A stretch of 64,000 bases of DNA, from NCBI GenBank assembly GCA_900045905.1, contig FCNS01000028.1, forward strand, positions 38,515-102,514, given 5' to 3'. Below are positions 53,551 through 62,253 of the stretch, piece by piece. Numbering within the stretch: the first letter of the stretch is position 1; every line of letters begins with the position of its first letter. The notes below the pieces were generated by a model that saw only the letters and a program-made list of their open reading frames with translations, did no database searches and was not told the origin of the DNA. The position numbers were made by a program, and so were the translations under genes. The stretch comes from Clostridiales bacterium CHKCI001. Its GTDB lineage: Bacteria > Bacillota > Clostridia > Lachnospirales > Lachnospiraceae.

Positions 53551-54153
53551 ATGAAACGATTTTTTTTATTCTGTTTAACGGGACTTATGATGGTTTCTAT
53601 TCTTGCATGTGGAAATCAAACCAACAATCAAACGAATCTTACATCGGAATCTACGGATCAAACTACTGCTTCTAATAATATTCCAGATGCGGTATCCCTA
53701 CTCACAACGGTATGGAACTCTTATCAGGAAGATGAAAAATTTTCTGTCATTGGAGGGGACTTTTCAGAGGAAAATCAAAACATGAATGGACCTGGAAAAT
53801 ACAGTTTGGAAGATGGTGCAGCTCTCGATTCTGCACTCGGTTTTCCAGCTGACTCTGTTACAAAGATTGATGACGCTGCATCACTTGTGCATATGATGAA
53901 TGCCAATACATTTACTTGCGGTGCCTTTCATGTAGCCGACTCCAACGATTTAACTTCTATCACTACATCTATAAAAGAAAATATTTTGAATCGACAGTGG
54001 ATGTGTGGTTTTCCGGATAAACTCGTTATCGTAAGTGTAGACGATTATATTGTTTCCATGTTTGGAGATACACAATTGATTGATACGTTTAAACAAAAAC
54101 TCACTACAGCCTATTCTTCGGTTGAAGTTATTTGTGAAGAACCAATCCAATAA
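53551..54153 (+). CDS. Putative lipoprotein, DUF4358-like
   Basis: 200 aa. Signal peptide with lipobox SILAC (Cys about 20) and a Thr/Asn/Ser-rich linker precede a compact domain (VWNSYQEDEKFSVIGGDF; LGFPADSVTKIDDAASLVHMMNANTFTCGAFHV; MCGFPDKLVIVSVDDYIVSMFG in part). It resembles the DUF4358 proteins found near MBOAT/DHHW gene pairs in gut clostridia, an assignment made from memory. GGAGG precedes the ATG. It starts an apparent three-gene operon and is anchored outside the membrane. Confidence 0.6.
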   Translation: MKRFFLFCLTGLMMVSILACGNQTNNQTNLTSESTDQTTASNNIPDAVSLLTTVWNSYQEDEKFSVIGGDFSEENQNMNGPGKYSLEDGAALDSALGFPADSVTKIDDAASLVHMMNANTFTCGAFHVADSNDLTSITTSIKENILNRQWMCGFPDKLVIVSVDDYIVSMFGDTQLIDTFKQKLTTAYSSVEVICEEPIQ

Positions 54154-54170
54154 TACAGGAGTAAAAAATT

Positions 54171-55571
54171 ATGCTTTTTTCAAGCATTTCCTTTTTGTAC
54201 TACTTTATTCCAGCTGTAGTAGTTTTCTACTTTATTTCACCGAAAGGCTTGAAAAATACGGTTCTGCTCGTTTCAAGCCTTTTTTTCTACGGATGGGGTG
54301 AACCTAAATATCTAATTTTTATGCTGACTGCAATTATTCAGGGATATTTTTTTGGCATATTGATTGAAAAATATCATGATGGCAGTTGGTCAAAGTTTTT
54401 TTTGACTGTTTCCATTCTAATCAGTTTGGGGTTACTTGGTTACTGCAAATATGCAGATTTCTTTCTTACTAATTTTAATGCCATAACTGGAAGTTCGATT
54501 CCATTGCTTCACATTGCATTACCAATCGGGATTAGTTTTTATACGTTTCAGATCCTTAGCTATACAATTGACGTATACCGCAGAGAAGTAACTGCCCAAA
54601 AAAACTTGATAAATCTAGCTGCCTACATCACTATGTTTCCTCAACTCATTGCAGGACCAATCGTAAGATACTCTGATATCGCAATACAGTTAGAGCATAG
54701 AACCCATAGTCTCTCCAATGCTGCAATGGGAATACGTCGGTTTCTAATCGGCCTGTCCAAAAAAGTATTGATTGCCAATGTCATTGGAGAACTTGCGGCT
54801 ATTTCTAAATCTCCAAATGAATCTTCTGTTTTATTTGTGTGGATGTATGCAATCGCCAATGTTTTACAAATCTACTTTGATTTTTCTGGTTATAGCGATA
54901 TGGCAATCGGACTTGGTAAACTATTTGGATTCCAATTTTTGGAAAACTTTAATTACCCTTATATTTCAAACAGTATCACTGAATTTTGGCGCAGATGGCA
55001 TATTTCCCTTGGCTCCTGGTTTCGAGACTACCTCTATATTCCACTTGGAGGCAGCAGAGTTTCCAAATGGAAATGGATTCGCAATCTCTTTCTTGTCTGG
55101 ATGGTAACGGGACTTTGGCATGGAGCAGCATGGAATTTTGTTTTATGGGGACTATTATTTGCTATCCTATTAATCATAGAAAAGCTGTGGCTGCTCAAAC
55201 ATTTGGAAAAATTAAAATTGCTTCGCCATTTTTATGTTTTACTATTTATAATCGTAAGTTTTATTCTGTTTGAGGCATCCAGCATAGAAGACGCTTTCTC
55301 TGTGATTCGTGCCATGTTTGGAGCTAGTAATCTGCCACTCATAACGGTTGAGAGTATTTATTATTTAAAAAGTTATGCGCTTCTATTAATTATTTCCATA
55401 ATTGGTGCAACGCCACTGCCATCCAAGCTGTTCCATCTGGCAGAGACATATCCAACATCCGAACACATTGTCAATACATTGGAACCAATTTGCCTTGTTC
55501 TTTTACTTGCAGTAAATACAGCATTTTTAATTGACGGTTCCTTTAACCCATTCCTATATTTTAGATTTTAA
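54171..55571 (+). CDS. MBOAT family O-acyltransferase (AlgI/DltB/PatA-like)
   Basis: 466 aa, about eleven membrane helices. Conserved segments are FLYYFIPAV at the start, PIGISFYTFQILSYTIDVYR, FPQLIAGPIVRYSDI, FDFSGYSDMAIGLGKLFGF, NFNYPYISNSITEFWRRWHI and VWMVTGLWHGAAWNF with the catalytic His. It transfers acyl groups, usually acetyl, across the membrane to an extracellular polymer. The 17-base gaps to both neighbours suggest one operon, with the next product as partner. Confidence 0.92.
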   Translation: MLFSSISFLYYFIPAVVVFYFISPKGLKNTVLLVSSLFFYGWGEPKYLIFMLTAIIQGYFFGILIEKYHDGSWSKFFLTVSILISLGLLGYCKYADFFLTNFNAITGSSIPLLHIALPIGISFYTFQILSYTIDVYRREVTAQKNLINLAAYITMFPQLIAGPIVRYSDIAIQLEHRTHSLSNAAMGIRRFLIGLSKKVLIANVIGELAAISKSPNESSVLFVWMYAIANVLQIYFDFSGYSDMAIGLGKLFGFQFLENFNYPYISNSITEFWRRWHISLGSWFRDYLYIPLGGSRVSKWKWIRNLFLVWMVTGLWHGAAWNFVLWGLLFAILLIIEKLWLLKHLEKLKLLRHFYVLLFIIVSFILFEASSIEDAFSVIRAMFGASNLPLITVESIYYLKSYALLLIISIIGATPLPSKLFHLAETYPTSEHIVNTLEPICLVLLLAVNTAFLIDGSFNPFLYFRF

Positions 55572-55582
55572 AGAGGTATCCA

Positions 55583-56677
55583 ATGCAGACAAAATTAAAA
55601 AATATTTTAACCGTTTGTATAACAGCGGCCTTCTTATTTGGATTCTCGCTATGGGGCATTCTAAAACCTGATCTTGCCGTTTCAACAATGGAACGCCGAC
55701 CGCTTACCCAATTTCCTAATGCAACGATCCATACAATCCTAAATGGAAGTTTTATGTCCGATTTTGAGAATTACACACTGGATCAGTTTCCGCTTAGAGA
55801 TCAATTTCGGATGGTAAAAGCAGCCACCTCTTTTTTTGTTTTTCAGCAAAAAGATAGTAACGATATGTATATCAAGCAGGGCTATGCATCCAAATTGGAC
55901 TATCCAATCCACGAGGATTCCATTTCCTATGCGTGCAGCCGGTTTCGATTTCTTTACGATACCTATATGGCAGATAAAAATGTAAACGTCTATCTCTCCA
56001 TTATTCCAGATAAAAATTATTTTCTAGCACAACCAAACGGCTATCCATCCATAGACTATGAAGTCTTTATAAAAAAATTTCAGGAACAAATGGATTATGC
56101 AAACTATATTGATATCCTGCCATTGTTAGAGTTATCGGATTATTATAGAACAGACAGTCATTGGAGACAAGAAAACATTTTAGATGTTGCCCATTTGCTT
56201 GCCTCTGAAATGGGTGTAACGGTTTCCGCTAATTACACTCCAATAAAATTGGAACAACCCTTCTACGGTGTTTATCAATCGGTACTGCCACTCAGGGCAG
56301 ACGATCTCTATTATTTGGAACAGGATTTATTTAAAAACTGCCGCATGTATGACTATGAATCAGAAACCTTTATTCCTATTTATGACTTGAATAAAGCAAA
56401 AAGTGCAGACCCATACGAATTATTCCTTTCTGGTTCCAAATCCCTACTCTCCATCGAAAATCCAATGGCAACCTCCGATAAAGAATTAATTGTATTTCGG
56501 GATTCCTTTGGCAGCAGCCTTATCCCTCTTTTAGTAGAAGGTTATAGCAAAATTACAGCTGTGGATATTCGCTATCTCTCTCCACATGTACTCGGAAACT
56601 TTATTGAATTTAACAACCAGGATATCCTATTTCTGTATAATACATCCGTTTTAAACAATAGTATCACTCTAAAGTGA
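55583..56677 (+). CDS. DHHW family protein (AlgJ/AlgX-like SGNH partner)
   Basis: 364 aa, one N-terminal membrane helix (about 9-27) then an extracytoplasmic SGNH-like domain. The family name motif appears as YRTDSHWRQENILDVA, and FRDSFGSSLIPLL carries the catalytic-type Ser. RPLTQFPNATIHTILNGSFMSDFENYTLDQFPLRD, in part, is the usual N-terminal signature. It likely completes O-acetylation begun by the MBOAT protein. The polymer modified is unknown. Confidence 0.88.
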   Translation: MQTKLKNILTVCITAAFLFGFSLWGILKPDLAVSTMERRPLTQFPNATIHTILNGSFMSDFENYTLDQFPLRDQFRMVKAATSFFVFQQKDSNDMYIKQGYASKLDYPIHEDSISYACSRFRFLYDTYMADKNVNVYLSIIPDKNYFLAQPNGYPSIDYEVFIKKFQEQMDYANYIDILPLLELSDYYRTDSHWRQENILDVAHLLASEMGVTVSANYTPIKLEQPFYGVYQSVLPLRADDLYYLEQDLFKNCRMYDYESETFIPIYDLNKAKSADPYELFLSGSKSLLSIENPMATSDKELIVFRDSFGSSLIPLLVEGYSKITAVDIRYLSPHVLGNFIEFNNQDILFLYNTSVLNNSITLK

Positions 56678-56714
56678 TTCTGCATGAAAGCTACAATGCA
56701 GGGGCCGTTGCAAA

Positions 56715-56754
56715 ATAGATGAGAAATCATCTATGGAGCAGCAGCTCCCTTTTT
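56715..56754 (+). terminator. Terminator of the MBOAT-DHHW operon
   Basis: ATAGATGA-GAAA-TCATCTAT directly followed by GGAGC-AGCA-GCTCC and T5. Two stacked hairpins end the plus-strand operon 40-75 bases after its last stop. Confidence 0.7.
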
Positions 56755-56796
56755 AGCTTAACTTAATGACATTGACTTAGAAGGGAGCATATCAAC

Positions 56797-56853
56797 AGGA
56801 GCCTTGGAGCAGTCTTTTTATTTTTTTAGAGTAGCTTTATGTAAGTTCAAAAC
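56797..56853. repeat. Direct repeat at the left edge of the immunity array, copy 1
   Basis: AGAGTAGCTTTATGTAAGTT after a T-run and CCTTGGAGCAGT matches 61736-61783 in the same orientation with scattered differences. It sits beside the dead TPR copy. Confidence 0.5.
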
Positions 56854-56860
56854 AAACGGT

Positions 56861-57489
56861 TTAACATTCTGCTAATTCTTTTATAACATTATAATTAGAA
56901 CTCGAAATTGCAGTACCTGTAATAAATTCCGCAACATACGTATCAAAATCAGTAAAATCATAAAAATCATTATCCCCATAGACTTTTTTTACATTTTTTA
57001 ATGCACAGCAAAACATTTCTTTACTTTTTTCATGATTTAATTTCAATAATAAATATCCCAACCGTTTATATGAATATACATATTGATCCTATAATTGAAT
57101 CGATTTTTCAAGATAGATTTTTTCCTTTTCAAAATCTTTTTCTGTAAAATATTATAAGGATAAGAGATAATATAGCATTGATTTTTTTCATCACAATCAC
57201 AGATGGCAATTGCTTCCTCTAATCGTTTGGCTAGATCCTCTGTTATAATCAGATAATGCCAGTGAATTTCTGTTTCTAGAATTAAAGCGTCCAAATAATC
57301 TGGAGATAATTGATAAATTTCCTCAATACACTTTAACGCACTTTCATAGTTGTCAAACGGAAATTGCAATTCTATAAGGGTAAGCTTTAACCATAAATCT
57401 ATATTCGTTTTAGCTCGTTTGGTTTTGGCTGATTCTTTCTGGCTTTCCAGTATAATTTTGTAGACCATTTCCATACTATCTTTTTTCAT
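56861..57489 (-). pseudogene. Disrupted TPR-like gene, paralog of 62393-63016
   Basis: The first ~100 codons (NIDLWLKLTLIELQFPF; ALKCIEEIYQLSPDYLDALI; EIHWHYLIITEDLAKRLEEA) and the last ~66 (GYLLLKLNHEKSKEMFCCAL; YDFTDFDTYVAEFITGTAIS) match the intact gene closely. They lie in different frames: the shift is near CAGAAAAAGATTTTG (about 57140), and in the restored frame a TAG replaces TGT at about 57090. Two independent lesions make a sequencing error unlikely. Confidence 0.8.
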
Positions 57490-57564
57490 TCTTTTATTTT
57501 ACCACTTTTTTAAGTGTACGCTGACCTATAGAGGTGAAAGAATTCTCGGCTGACTAGGTGAAAA

Positions 57565-58014
57565 TTATGCCTTTATCCATTTATTTGTATAATATCTATT
57601 AGAATTCTCTCGAATTCTTTGCCGATAATCTGCTATACTACCTCGATTAATAGATCTATAAGTATTTGCATCTATGGTTCCATCATCTTCCCAGTTACAA
57701 TACGGACAAATATCATATCCAGTTCCCTCCATTGGATTATAGCTTTCCGTCAATGTCCTAAATGCACAACAAGGACATGGAAACAATACTTCAATTTCTC
57801 CGCAAACTTCAACCTTATATCCTGTAATACTCTGAATAATTTCTGACAAAAAACCATTACTTACACCTTGAAAATCGGTATCTATTTCTTTTTCTTTTAT
57901 ACTATTTATCCATTGATCTTCAGAAAAATACTTGGATAAATCTACTTTTTTTTCAATTATATTTTGTACTTCAACAATTAAATTAATTGCATCCTTTCTA
58001 GATATTTTCTTCAT
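57565..58014 (-). CDS. CPCC-type cysteine-rich protein, immunity-like
   Basis: 149 aa. The C-terminal half carries FPCPCCAFRTL and GTGYDICPYCNWEDDG, the CPCC cysteine-rich domain with four metal-binding Cys, ending in a YRSINRGSIADYRQ helix. The N-terminal half is a variable helical part. Such proteins are frequent in immunity arrays next to polymorphic toxins. Ribosome site weak (GGTGAG). First intact gene after the dead TPR copy. Confidence 0.75.
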   Translation of the reverse strand: MKKISRKDAINLIVEVQNIIEKKVDLSKYFSEDQWINSIKEKEIDTDFQGVSNGFLSEIIQSITGYKVEVCGEIEVLFPCPCCAFRTLTESYNPMEGTGYDICPYCNWEDDGTIDANTYRSINRGSIADYRQRIRENSNRYYTNKWIKA

Positions 58015-58080
58015 TATGACTCACCAGTCCTTTTTAAACTTTCAATAACAGCAGCATTTTCACGTTTGTCCTATTTATAA

Positions 58081-58203
58081 TCAAAACCGTAAATCCACTC
58101 CCTGGAATACTAGTTGTAAATCTGGATGTCCTTCAAACATAAACAACATACTGTCTAAACTGGTTTCGATACCTGATATTTCATATCGTACATTGAACTT
58201 TTT
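58081..58203 (-). pseudogene. Fragment related to the gene at 58787-59154
   Basis: Forty open codons without a start. SLDSMLFMFEGHPDLQLVFQ is nearly identical to the matching part of the 58787 gene. Upstream it is bounded by a stop and downstream it ends at TGA after VDLRF. A leftover of a second copy in the otherwise empty 58015-58231 gap. Confidence 0.65.
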
Positions 58204-58231
58204 TCACTGATAGATGCTATGTATTCCCATA

Positions 58232-58672
58232 TTATCCAACTATTAACCACATATTTACATCATCGTACCTGACTACTTTTAATTGTACATATTGATTTAG
58301 CTGCAATTTTTCTTTTCCTTTATATACTGCAATATAATCTTTTCCTTTTATAATCGCTCCCTGCGGATAAAAATATTTACATATTCCTTTTATATGTTTT
58401 CCTATAGGATATCTAATTTTAATTTGACTCCATATGAGAAGATAATCACTTATAACTAGATTCCAAATAGAATCAAAATCCTTCTTTGTCAACCAAGTAG
58501 TTTTGCCTTCTAAATCGTTTTCATCAATAACCCCTTCTGCTAAACAATCTTCTAGACATGAAATATGAATTTTTTTTAATTCATCAATAACAATTTGTCG
58601 ATTAGCATATCCATCTATCCCAATTTCTATCCAAAATTTTTCAATCTCTGTTTCTACCAGCAGATATTTCAT
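58232..58672 (-). CDS. Hypothetical protein of the immunity array
   Basis: 146 aa, no family recognised. KYLLVETEIEKFWIEIGIDG opens it; KTTWLTKKDFDSIWNLVISD is in the middle; the C-terminal part (YFYPQGAIIKGKDYIAVYKG; QYVQLKVVRYDDVNMWLIVG) looks like a small beta barrel. AAAGGAG lies before the ATG. Composition and neighbours suggest an immunity protein. Confidence 0.6.
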   Translation of the reverse strand: MKYLLVETEIEKFWIEIGIDGYANRQIVIDELKKIHISCLEDCLAEGVIDENDLEGKTTWLTKKDFDSIWNLVISDYLLIWSQIKIRYPIGKHIKGICKYFYPQGAIIKGKDYIAVYKGKEKLQLNQYVQLKVVRYDDVNMWLIVG

Positions 58673-58786
58673 AAATTTTCTCCTTTAAAACAGGAATTTT
58701 AACATTTTCTATCTCCTAAAGTATGTATAATCTGCGTCCTACAATTAATTAATGCAAAAATTTCTCCGATGCTTTATCAATTGAAT

Positions 58787-59154
58787 TTAATAATCCTCAT
58801 CCGAAGTAAATTCCTTATATTCGCTGAATTTTTGAATCCATCCATCCTCGGTATATAATTCTCCTGATAACCCATCACTTACTTCTTTTAAATCTACTCC
58901 TTGAAATATCAGCTGTAATTCTGGATCTCCTTCAATCATAAACAACATGCTATCTAAACTACAATCTACAATTTCAAGAATCAACTCTTTTAAAACTTCA
59001 ATTTGCTCCTCGTTTAGTATAGCTATTTTTTTTTGATTAATTGTGCTGCTATTCCCTTTCTTTTCCCATCAATGCTTTCATTCATTGAATTTATTACGTT
59101 ATCCCTAACTTCCTTTATTAATATTTTTCCAAATTCATTTAAAATATCTTCCAT
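58787..59154 (-). pseudogene. Array gene interrupted at an A9 tract (frameshift)
   Basis: ATG 59154 has GGAGG at seven bases and reads MEDILNEFGKILIKEVRDNV to QLIKKK, then hits TAG just after nine A (59026-59034 as T on the plus strand). With ten A the frame would continue IAILNEEQIEVLKELILEI into the downstream part SLDSMLFMIEGDPELQLIFQ and end TSDEDY, giving 122 aa. Family not recognised. It could be a phase-variable gene, a pseudogene or an assembly error. Confidence 0.65.
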
Positions 59155-59308
59155 TGTTACTCCTCCAAATTTACTTCCTTTCCAGCTTCCAAAGAAGACT
59201 CATAATTCAAACCATTATCACACAAAATACAATTGTTTTTATCATTTACTAACTTGTTTATAACAAAAGAGTGACAGCCTTGAATGTTTAAAACCACCAC
59301 TACAAATA

Positions 59309-59677
59309 TTATTTGTGTTTTTCAGAATCACTTATTACCGTATCATCTTTTATGATATATTCACTAGGTATTTTATTTGCCAACCAAACTTTTTCATTCC
59401 CATAGTAAAACTTTACACCATCTTCCCAAGCTTGCTTCGCATCAATTTTCAATATAACTGGTTTCTTATCATGCCTTTTGGCTACATTATATGCAGTTTC
59501 CATATCCTGCGATAAATGAACATATTGTCTTCCTTGAGACAACAATCCTTTTTCTTCAATAGAACTTAGAAATCTTCTGGCAGTTCCATGATATAATATA
59601 TCGGGTGGTGTTTTCATTTCTTTAACAATTTTCAACGGAATAGAATGTCCATAATAGGCTCTTATTTTTTCATTCAA
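59309..59677 (-). pseudogene. kptA: KptA-type RNA 2'-phosphotransferase, 5'-truncated
   Basis: 122 codons covering the C-terminal ADP-ribosyltransferase-like domain: YYGHSIPLKIV, PDILYHGTARRFLSSIEEKG, YVHLSQDMETAYNVAKRHDK and KVWLANKIPSEYI are family motifs (usual length about 180 aa). The N-terminal winged-helix part, including its conserved Arg/His, is absent. Open frame continues upstream only as KKRYEI before a stop where the neighbouring gene ends. Start (TTG) is doubtful. It is either a remnant or a domain reused in a toxin/immunity context. Confidence 0.7.
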
Positions 59678-59700
59678 TATCTCATACCGTTTTTTTCTGA

Positions 59701-60013
59701 CTATTCAACCATTCTGACCAAATCATCTCTCCATGCATCCCTAAACCAATCCCAAAAACTATCATATTCTTTTCTTTGCTCATATCCGACACTGGCGAAA
59801 TCATGAATAATTTCTACTTTGTTTCCTTTCTCAACTTCAAAACAAGCAATATCATTCCTATCATCTCTTCTTGCAAACGGAACTAAATTTCTTTTAGGAT
59901 ATCTTCTTCTCAATCCTTCCATTCTATTTTCAACTTCTTCCTTACTCATTAGATACCAAAAATCGAAATCTACTAAATTTAACTCTATAATTTTCAAAAA
60001 CTCTTAGTTCCAT
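59701..60013 (-). pseudogene. SUKH (SMI1/KNR4)-like immunity gene, probable frameshift near start
   Basis: The 98-aa frame reads ELNLVDFDFWYLMSKEEVEN, NLVPFARRDDRNDIACFEVE, VEIIHDFASVGYEQR and YDSFWDWFRDAW, as in SMI1/KNR4-type proteins. Its only starts are a TTG or internal ATG without good sites. An ATG at 60013 with GAGGAG five bases upstream is in another frame; losing one T of the T5 run at 59997-60001 joins them. So the gene is probably frameshifted, unless TTG is used. End overlaps the kptA remnant region. Confidence 0.55.
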
Positions 60014-60146
60014 CGCTTCTCCTCAAGTCTCTTATGAGGAACTGAACATAAATATAATTTCAAGTTCTTAGATAAGCTATCAAGTCAATATTTATTAAAC
60101 TTGACCTCCAAAATAGATTACAATCATCCGTGTTGTTTTTACAAAA

Positions 60147-60569
60147 TTACTGCCAATCAATCTCTAACTTCATTACTTCTATATCAGGTTCCCATTGTGT
60201 CACAACTTCAATCACATAATTTATTGTAATGATTATATAATGTTTTAGCTCTAAATAATCACATAAATTCCCACCAATTTGTTTTATAAATCCCTGAAAT
60301 TCTCCATTTATTATTTCATAGATAGTATTATCAAATCCATGCTTTTTTAAGGATTGCACTTGTTCAAAATTAGAAGAATCATTTAATATAATTCCTTCAT
60401 CTAACACTCGAAACCCCAATACAATTCCAAAATCAATTAATATTTTGTAATTTTCAGAACTAAGCTTAATGATAAGACCAGTTTTCTCTCCACTTTCTAA
60501 TAATACTTCATATTGATCCTTAGGAATTTTATTTTTAAAAACTTCTTTCCATATTTCTATTGGATACAC
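60147..60569 (-). CDS. Hypothetical protein of the immunity array
   Basis: 140 aa, no family recognised. IEIWKEVFKNKIPKDQYEVL at the start, then beta-rich sequence and a C-terminal HYIIITINYVIEVVTQWEP. Only a GTG overlapping its AGGAGG site is available as start, so the 5' end is uncertain and the gene may be trimmed. The preceding gap (60570-60694) holds short reading fragments but nothing assignable. Confidence 0.5.
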   Translation of the reverse strand: MYPIEIWKEVFKNKIPKDQYEVLLESGEKTGLIIKLSSENYKILIDFGIVLGFRVLDEGIILNDSSNFEQVQSLKKHGFDNTIYEIINGEFQGFIKQIGGNLCDYLELKHYIIITINYVIEVVTQWEPDIEVMKLEIDWQ

Positions 60570-60694
60570 CTCCTAATATCTTATTTTATTAAATTATTTC
60601 CAATGTAGCTCTTCCAGTTTTACTTCCTAATCTAGCCACAATATTTCAGAGATTCCTTTTCCACTTTGCCTCCTATAATATTACTTATACTTGA

Positions 60695-61051
60695 TTATAT
60701 ACCACTTTTCCATATAATCTTTCCATTAGACAAAGTAATTAATGTTGGCTGGTTTTCTATTGATATTTCAATTAAACCATTTTCTTTCAAAATCTCGTTC
60801 GTAAAGTTTTGAAAGATTTTTTCGATTTTAAAAGCACATGCATAAAATTCTCTATATCCTACCTCATCTTCCTCTAAACCGTTATTTGTTTCATAAATTG
60901 TATCAATTCTTCCTCCCAGCACGAATCGTCCATTTTCCCATTCTACTTTCAAGTATGTTCCATTACCAAATTTATTTATTCTTTTCATCATTTCATCCAT
61001 AACATTGTTTCCTTTGCGTATCTCTGGCACTCGTAATTCAAATTTTTTCAC
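60695..61051 (-). CDS. Hypothetical protein of the immunity array
   Basis: 118 aa, unrecognised. MKRINKFGNGTYLKVEWENG and GYREFYACAFKIEKIFQNF suggest an alpha/beta fold. GTG 61051 follows the stop of the DUF2247 gene by two bases; an ATG at codon 18 with AAGGA upstream is an alternative start. Probably co-transcribed with the DUF2247 gene. Confidence 0.5.
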   Translation of the reverse strand: MKKFELRVPEIRKGNNVMDEMMKRINKFGNGTYLKVEWENGRFVLGGRIDTIYETNNGLEEDEVGYREFYACAFKIEKIFQNFTNEILKENGLIEISIENQPTLITLSNGKIIWKSGI

Positions 61052-61053
61052 TG

Positions 61054-61557
61054 TTATATATAGAGACTAATCTGCTCATGAATAAAAGAATCCAATCTAC
61101 TTAATAGACGCTTTTCATTTTCTTCTTGAGTATGTTCTTTGGGGATATAATCATCATCAGTAGGCATATAGGAAATAAAACTTTCCATATCGAATGGATA
61201 ATCAAAAACTTCATAGATCAAATTGATTTTTTCAAATAATTTACTTATATTCTTCTCGCTTTCTCTTAGATTAGCAATTATTGCAATACGAATTTTATTC
61301 TTAGCAGTTGCCATCTGTTTTTTTGAATTTAATTGAATATTAGGAATTTTCTCTATTGTTTCTAATACTTCTAGTGAATCCTTTATCTTCCAAGATAATT
61401 CAAATTCTTCCTCTGATAATGTTTCATTTTCTTTTAGTTTTTTAAAAACATATTCTCTAGCACTTTCAATACCTAATAAATTATGTTTAATTCCATAATA
61501 AATAATATACCAGTCTAATTCTAACTTTATACTATCAAAAATATCTATTCCATACAT
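61054..61557 (-). CDS. DUF2247 family protein, immunity-like
   Basis: 167 aa, mostly helical. LELDWYIIYYGIKHNLLGIE near the N-terminus and YPFDMESFISYMPTDDDYIP near the C-terminus, with a Leu-rich ending, follow DUF2247, a family common in toxin-immunity loci of Firmicutes. ATG 61557 (AGGGAG at nine bases) is preferred to the longer ORF. Confidence 0.65.
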   Translation of the reverse strand: MYGIDIFDSIKLELDWYIIYYGIKHNLLGIESAREYVFKKLKENETLSEEEFELSWKIKDSLEVLETIEKIPNIQLNSKKQMATAKNKIRIAIIANLRESEKNISKLFEKINLIYEVFDYPFDMESFISYMPTDDDYIPKEHTQEENEKRLLSRLDSFIHEQISLYI

Positions 61558-61685
61558 ATAGTATATCTCCCTATATAATATCATATTTGTGAGTCAAGAA
61601 ATAAATAGATACAAACTGTATGCTTACATATGAATTTATGTCTATTTATCTGGTAATTTATAATATTTACTTATTAATAATTTAT

Positions 61686-61724
61686 AAAAAGCGGAGTAAT
61701 TCACTAATTATTTTAAATTACTCC
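61686..61724 (-). terminator. Terminator after the 61809 gene
   Basis: GGAGTAATTT pairs with GAATTACTCC over nine to ten bases, followed by GCTTTTTAT on the minus strand, 85 bases past the stop at 61809. The rest of 61558-61808 has only the flanking repeat. Confidence 0.6.
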
Positions 61725-61735
61725 ATACCAAGCAA

Positions 61736-61783
61736 AAGTGACCTTGAAGTAGTTTTTTTAGAGTAGTTTTATATAAATTTAAA
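61736..61783. repeat. Direct repeat in the immunity array, copy 2
   Basis: TTTTTTTAGAGTAGTTTTAT with GACCTTGAAGTAG before it matches 56797-56853, suggesting array growth by duplication between such segments. Confidence 0.5.
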
Positions 61784-61808
61784 AGCTATCTCAAGTTATG
61801 TTCTCAAA

Positions 61809-62252
61809 CTACACGGAATACAGAATTGGAACATCATATTTATCTAAGTTATTATCAAGCCATAATCCTTCCTTTTCTCTATATGTATGGAATCGGAGAT
61901 CAACTGATCCATCATATAAGGATATAATTATTCCAAACTTTCTTTCTCCATACTTTCTCGATAATTCTAAGTTTAAACAATCTACAAAATATAAAATTTG
62001 ATTTCTGGGAATTTCTCCCTCAGAAAACCTTAATTCATTGCTGCTCACTTCATATCCTGCTCCGACTATTTTTAAGATCCTATCAAAATTCATTCTTTCT
62101 TCGTTTAGAGTTCCATTCTCGTCAAAAATCACACAATTTCTAATAAGTCTTGTTTTTTTTATTACTTGTTTAGAAATCATCTTTGCTTGTAATCCTTGTT
62201 TTTCTCCCTCTTTTAATAATATTTGACTCATCATCCAATTTGTATTTATCAT
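61809..62252 (-). CDS. Hypothetical immunity-like protein
   Basis: 147 aa, unrecognised. NFDRILKIVGAGYEVSSNEL in the middle and KFGIIISLYDGSVDLRFHTY near the C-terminus suggest an alpha/beta fold. GGAGA lies before the ATG, which follows the stop of a short upstream remnant at one or two bases, the tight toxin-then-immunity spacing. Confidence 0.55.
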   Translation of the reverse strand: MINTNWMMSQILLKEGEKQGLQAKMISKQVIKKTRLIRNCVIFDENGTLNEERMNFDRILKIVGAGYEVSSNELRFSEGEIPRNQILYFVDCLNLELSRKYGERKFGIIISLYDGSVDLRFHTYREKEGLWLDNNLDKYDVPILYSV

Positions 62253-62253
62253 G

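Noticed and set aside
56861..57061. Separate 66-codon gene at the left end of the array
   Set aside because: It is the out-of-frame 3' part of the disrupted TPR-like gene, not an independent gene.
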